46,451 nucleotides of DNA from Promethearchaeota archaeon (GTDB lineage: Archaea; Asgardarchaeota; Lokiarchaeia; Sigyniarchaeales; SOKP01): assembly GCA_016839745.1 (NCBI GenBank), contig JAEOTS010000107.1, forward strand, positions 1-46,451, given 5' to 3'. Below the pieces are notes generated by a model. The model was not told where the DNA came from and made no database searches. It saw only the letters and a program-made list of their open reading frames with translations. Positions within the stretch are counted from its first letter, which is position 1. Each line of letters begins with the position of its first letter. The position numbers and the translations under genes were made by a program. Of the stretch, positions 44,760 to 46,451 are shown one piece after another.

Positions 44760-45080
44760 CTCAAAGAATAAACCTTTTCATTACTAAATCTAATTAATAA
44801 CAAGTAATATGATATCCATTAATAAAAAGATATTGTTAAAAAAAAAGAGTTAGTTTTCATGAAAATCAGACTCTGATTTTACCTTTCCATTCCAGTTTCA
44901 TATGAAATTAGATCAAAATTTTAAAAGATTCGAACCTTTTAAAACAGAGTTGAAGACGAATAAGGTAAAAGACAATTCATATTTGCTTTGAAATGTTCGA
45001 AGTTAAATGTACCTTTAACTTCGGTACATTCCAGTTGAACGGAGCCGGTCTTCTATAAAAAGAAAATTGAAAAGGAGAAT
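44760..45080. other. 321-base gap rich in palindromes, no gene
   Basis: The longest region without a gene. It holds at least five inverted repeats between 44854 and 45030: TTTTCATGAAAA (44854-44865), AAAATCAGA/TCTGATTTT (44862-44880, one-base centre), TTTCATATGAAA (44896-44907), TTTTAAAAG/CTTTTAAAA (44919-44944), and the two overlapping stems at 44998-45030. CATTCCAGTT occurs twice (44888-44897, 45027-45036). Two short plus-strand frames (29 and 21 codons) are not convincing genes. It must hold the promoter of the aldo/keto reductase and the terminator of the minus-strand Fe-S gene. Confidence 0.7.
44998..45030. repeat. overlapping inverted repeats (pseudoknot-like)
   Basis: Stem A: CGAAGTTAAA (44998-45007) with TTTAACTTCG (45014-45023). 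Stem B: AATGTACC (45006-45013) with GGTACATT (45023-45030). Both are perfect. Their arms alternate A-B-A-B, so RNA from either strand could form either stem or an H-type pseudoknot, but not both at full length because they share bases 45006-45007 and 45023. Confidence 0.6.
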
Positions 45081-46313
45081 TTAGATTTTACTCGAAATTA
45101 AATCAATTATATCTATGACGGTAATTTTTTCTTGATCTTCTGATTCCATCTCTTTATATGCCGATTCAAAATTATTTATACAAAATGGACAGCTCGTAGT
45201 TAAAAGTTGTGCTCCCGTATCTATAGCTTCACTAATTCTTTCCTTTGAAATGTCAAGAGCTAAATCGGGAAATTGGCTTTTTACACCTCCTCCAGCTCCA
45301 CAACACCAAGCATTATTCCGATTTCTTTTCATTTCTTTGAATTCTAAACCCGGAATTTTAAGTATAGCTTCTCTAGGTATCTCGTAAAGATTCATGTGTC
45401 TTCCTAAATGACACGGATCGTGCCATGTTATTGTTTCTGAACCTTCAACAGTTTTAAACGGTATCTCATTATTATTCAGCATTTCAGCTAATATTTCTGT
45501 TATATGTTTTACTTCAAACGGCAATTCTTCCCCTAGCAATTCTGGATAATCTTTTTTCCACGTTCTATAACATCCAGCACACGCTGTAAATATCGTTTTA
45601 GCGCCCATGTTCTTAAAGACATCTATATTGTGTTTAATAATGTCAATAAGTGAGCTCTGATCTCCAATTCGTAAAGCCACAGAACCACAACACCACTCGT
45701 TTTTGGACATGGCAATATCTTTTCCTGCGGCTTTTAGAATTTTCATCATACTTTTTAGGGTATCGACTTGTCTTAATGGCATCGTACACCCTCCAAAAAA
45801 TACTAACTCGCCTTTATCCTTGATTTCAGGAAATTCAGATATCCACTCGAATTTCTTACCTTCTTCTTCACCATAAGGATTTCTCATGGTATCATTATTC
45901 ATAAAGTCTATTAGTTGGCCGTGCCTATCAAGGGGAGCAAAACCAGCTTCGATCAAGTCTTGTCGCAACGCTTCCCATACTTTTACGTGGTCTATCCACT
46001 TAGAAGTGTTAAGGACTATATGTTCGCTCTGAGACATATGACACACTTCGGTGCAATTTCCACATTCCGAGCATTGATATACGAATTCTGCAAGCTCTCT
46101 TGAGAGAGGGATTTGCCCTAGTAATATACTTTTGAGAACATTCATTCGTCCTCGAGAAAAATATATCTCAAAACCTTCGTCACCTTTAGCCTCCTTAACG
46201 GGGCAGGTTAGATATCTATCCACTGCGGGTCGAATGGCGTATCCACAATCGCCACACCCCATACAACTCATTATAGCTTTCCATTCACTTTTTAAATGTT
46301 TTAATTCACTCAT
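45081..46313 (-). CDS. CCG-domain Fe-S oxidoreductase subunit (GlpC/GlcF/HdrD-like)
   Basis: 410 residues. Two N-terminal [4Fe-4S] motifs (CMGCGDCGY ... CPVKE and CSECGNCTEVCH), then two CCG domains: GGCTMPLRQVD with WCCGSVAL and TACAGCYRTW, and TWHDPCHLGRH with AWCCGAGGGV and TTSCPFCINNF. This is the Fe-S partner of FAD-linked oxidases (glycolate, lactate, glycerol-3-phosphate). The upstream minus-strand gene, four bases away, is the C-terminal end of such an FAD oxidase, supporting the pair. Electron acceptor unknown. Confidence 0.92.
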   Translation of the reverse strand: MSELKHLKSEWKAIMSCMGCGDCGYAIRPAVDRYLTCPVKEAKGDEGFEIYFSRGRMNVLKSILLGQIPLSRELAEFVYQCSECGNCTEVCHMSQSEHIVLNTSKWIDHVKVWEALRQDLIEAGFAPLDRHGQLIDFMNNDTMRNPYGEEEGKKFEWISEFPEIKDKGELVFFGGCTMPLRQVDTLKSMMKILKAAGKDIAMSKNEWCCGSVALRIGDQSSLIDIIKHNIDVFKNMGAKTIFTACAGCYRTWKKDYPELLGEELPFEVKHITEILAEMLNNNEIPFKTVEGSETITWHDPCHLGRHMNLYEIPREAILKIPGLEFKEMKRNRNNAWCCGAGGGVKSQFPDLALDISKERISEAIDTGAQLLTTSCPFCINNFESAYKEMESEDQEKITVIDIIDLISSKI

Positions 46314-46317
46314 ATTT

Positions 46318-46451
46318 TTACTTCCCCCAAAAATTAAATTTTCCTCTACTTAATATCATTTTTGGATCCAAAACTTCCTTAATTGACTTCATAAAATTGT
46401 AAAACTCTTCCGAATATGCTCCAATATCTACCATCAATCTTGACATATAAT
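46318..46451 (-). CDS. C-terminus of FAD-linked oxidase (GlcD/D-lactate dehydrogenase-like)
   Basis: A minus-strand frame of 44 codons enters from the right edge and ends at TAA 46318-46320, four bases before the start of the CCG subunit gene. The residues EEFYNFMKSIKEVLDPKMI followed by LSRGKFNFWGK match the last helix and 'LDP..I..GK' ending of FAD-binding type-4 oxidases. The rest of the gene lies outside. With the CCG protein it would make a two-subunit hydroxy-acid dehydrogenase. Confidence 0.75.
   Translation of the reverse strand, partial: YMSRLMVDIGAYSEEFYNFMKSIKEVLDPKMILSRGKFNFWGK

Noticed and set aside
44902..44991. A 29-codon plus-strand frame in the palindrome-rich gap
   Set aside because: Short, made largely of the inverted-repeat sequence, no clear ribosome site, no family match.
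44993..45058. A 21-codon plus-strand frame starting MFEVKCTF
   Set aside because: Built from the overlapping stems; too short to support as a gene.
1..46451. CRISPR arrays, insertion sequences or rRNA genes
   Set aside because: No regularly spaced repeats, transposase frames or rRNA motifs were seen anywhere in the window.

Overview
The window is AT-rich, gene-dense and archaeal. Evidence for archaea: a methanopterin-pathway formyltransferase (Ftr), a korDABC-type 2-oxoacid:ferredoxin oxidoreductase, a tungsten aldehyde oxidoreductase, a tRNA-His with a non-canonically placed intron, TATA boxes about 30 bases upstream of start codons (leaderless style), and a mix of GTG/TTG starts. The gene mix (Ftr, a protein with a longin/roadblock-like N-terminus, many ferredoxin-linked enzymes, an LsrF-like aldolase, low GC) suggests an Asgard archaeon of the Lokiarchaeia type. 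That placement is inference; no marker gene here proves it.

Layout. 1-2055: end of a membrane protein and histidyl-tRNA synthetase (minus). 2216-3882: RidA and a PLP fold-type III enzyme. 3928-9407: aldehyde:ferredoxin oxidoreductase (minus), a split UxaA-type dehydratase (plus), and a LutB/LutA-like Fe-S pair (minus). 9546-14346: korDABC followed by one polypeptide joining an FrhB-type flavoprotein to a PyrK/NfnA-type reductase, a possible ferredoxin/F420/NAD(P) switch. 14348-17562: two paralogous EamA transporters flanking a UroD-type methyltransferase. 17811-24721: two tandem ABC ATPase + permease cassettes, each permease ending in a CPBP intramembrane protease. 24761-31302: M28 peptidase, rubredoxin-MBL protein, a frameshifted ferredoxin, an unknown Zn-ribbon protein, LsrF-like aldolase, MBL hydrolase and a zinc alcohol dehydrogenase. 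31445-34428: a DUF3795 protein whose zinc ribbon is interrupted by an in-frame TGA, two regulators (RHH and DtxR types), an unknown protein, PhnN and tRNA-His(GTG). 34553-39775: methanogenesis-marker-9-like protein, DHH phosphoesterase, Hsp20, an AAA-type ATPase with an unrecognised C-terminal domain, and the longin-like protein. 39785-42681: a type-B carboxylesterase bracketed by an 80-bp direct repeat that carries the promoter region, then ftr. 42684-46451: transglutaminase, ferredoxin-type aldo/keto reductase, a palindrome-rich gap, and the CCG Fe-S subunit and C-terminal end of an FAD-linked oxidase.

Working together: most metabolic genes feed or draw on a ferredoxin pool (AOR, Kor, the FrhB-PyrK fusion, LutAB-like and GlpC-like modules), with Ftr linking to tetrahydromethanopterin C1 chemistry. 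This fits an anaerobic organism fermenting amino acids or sugar acids. The most unusual items are the FrhB-PyrK fusion, the tandem ABC-protease exporters, the in-frame TGA in the zinc ribbon, the duplicated promoter around the esterase, and the nested palindromes at 44854-45036.
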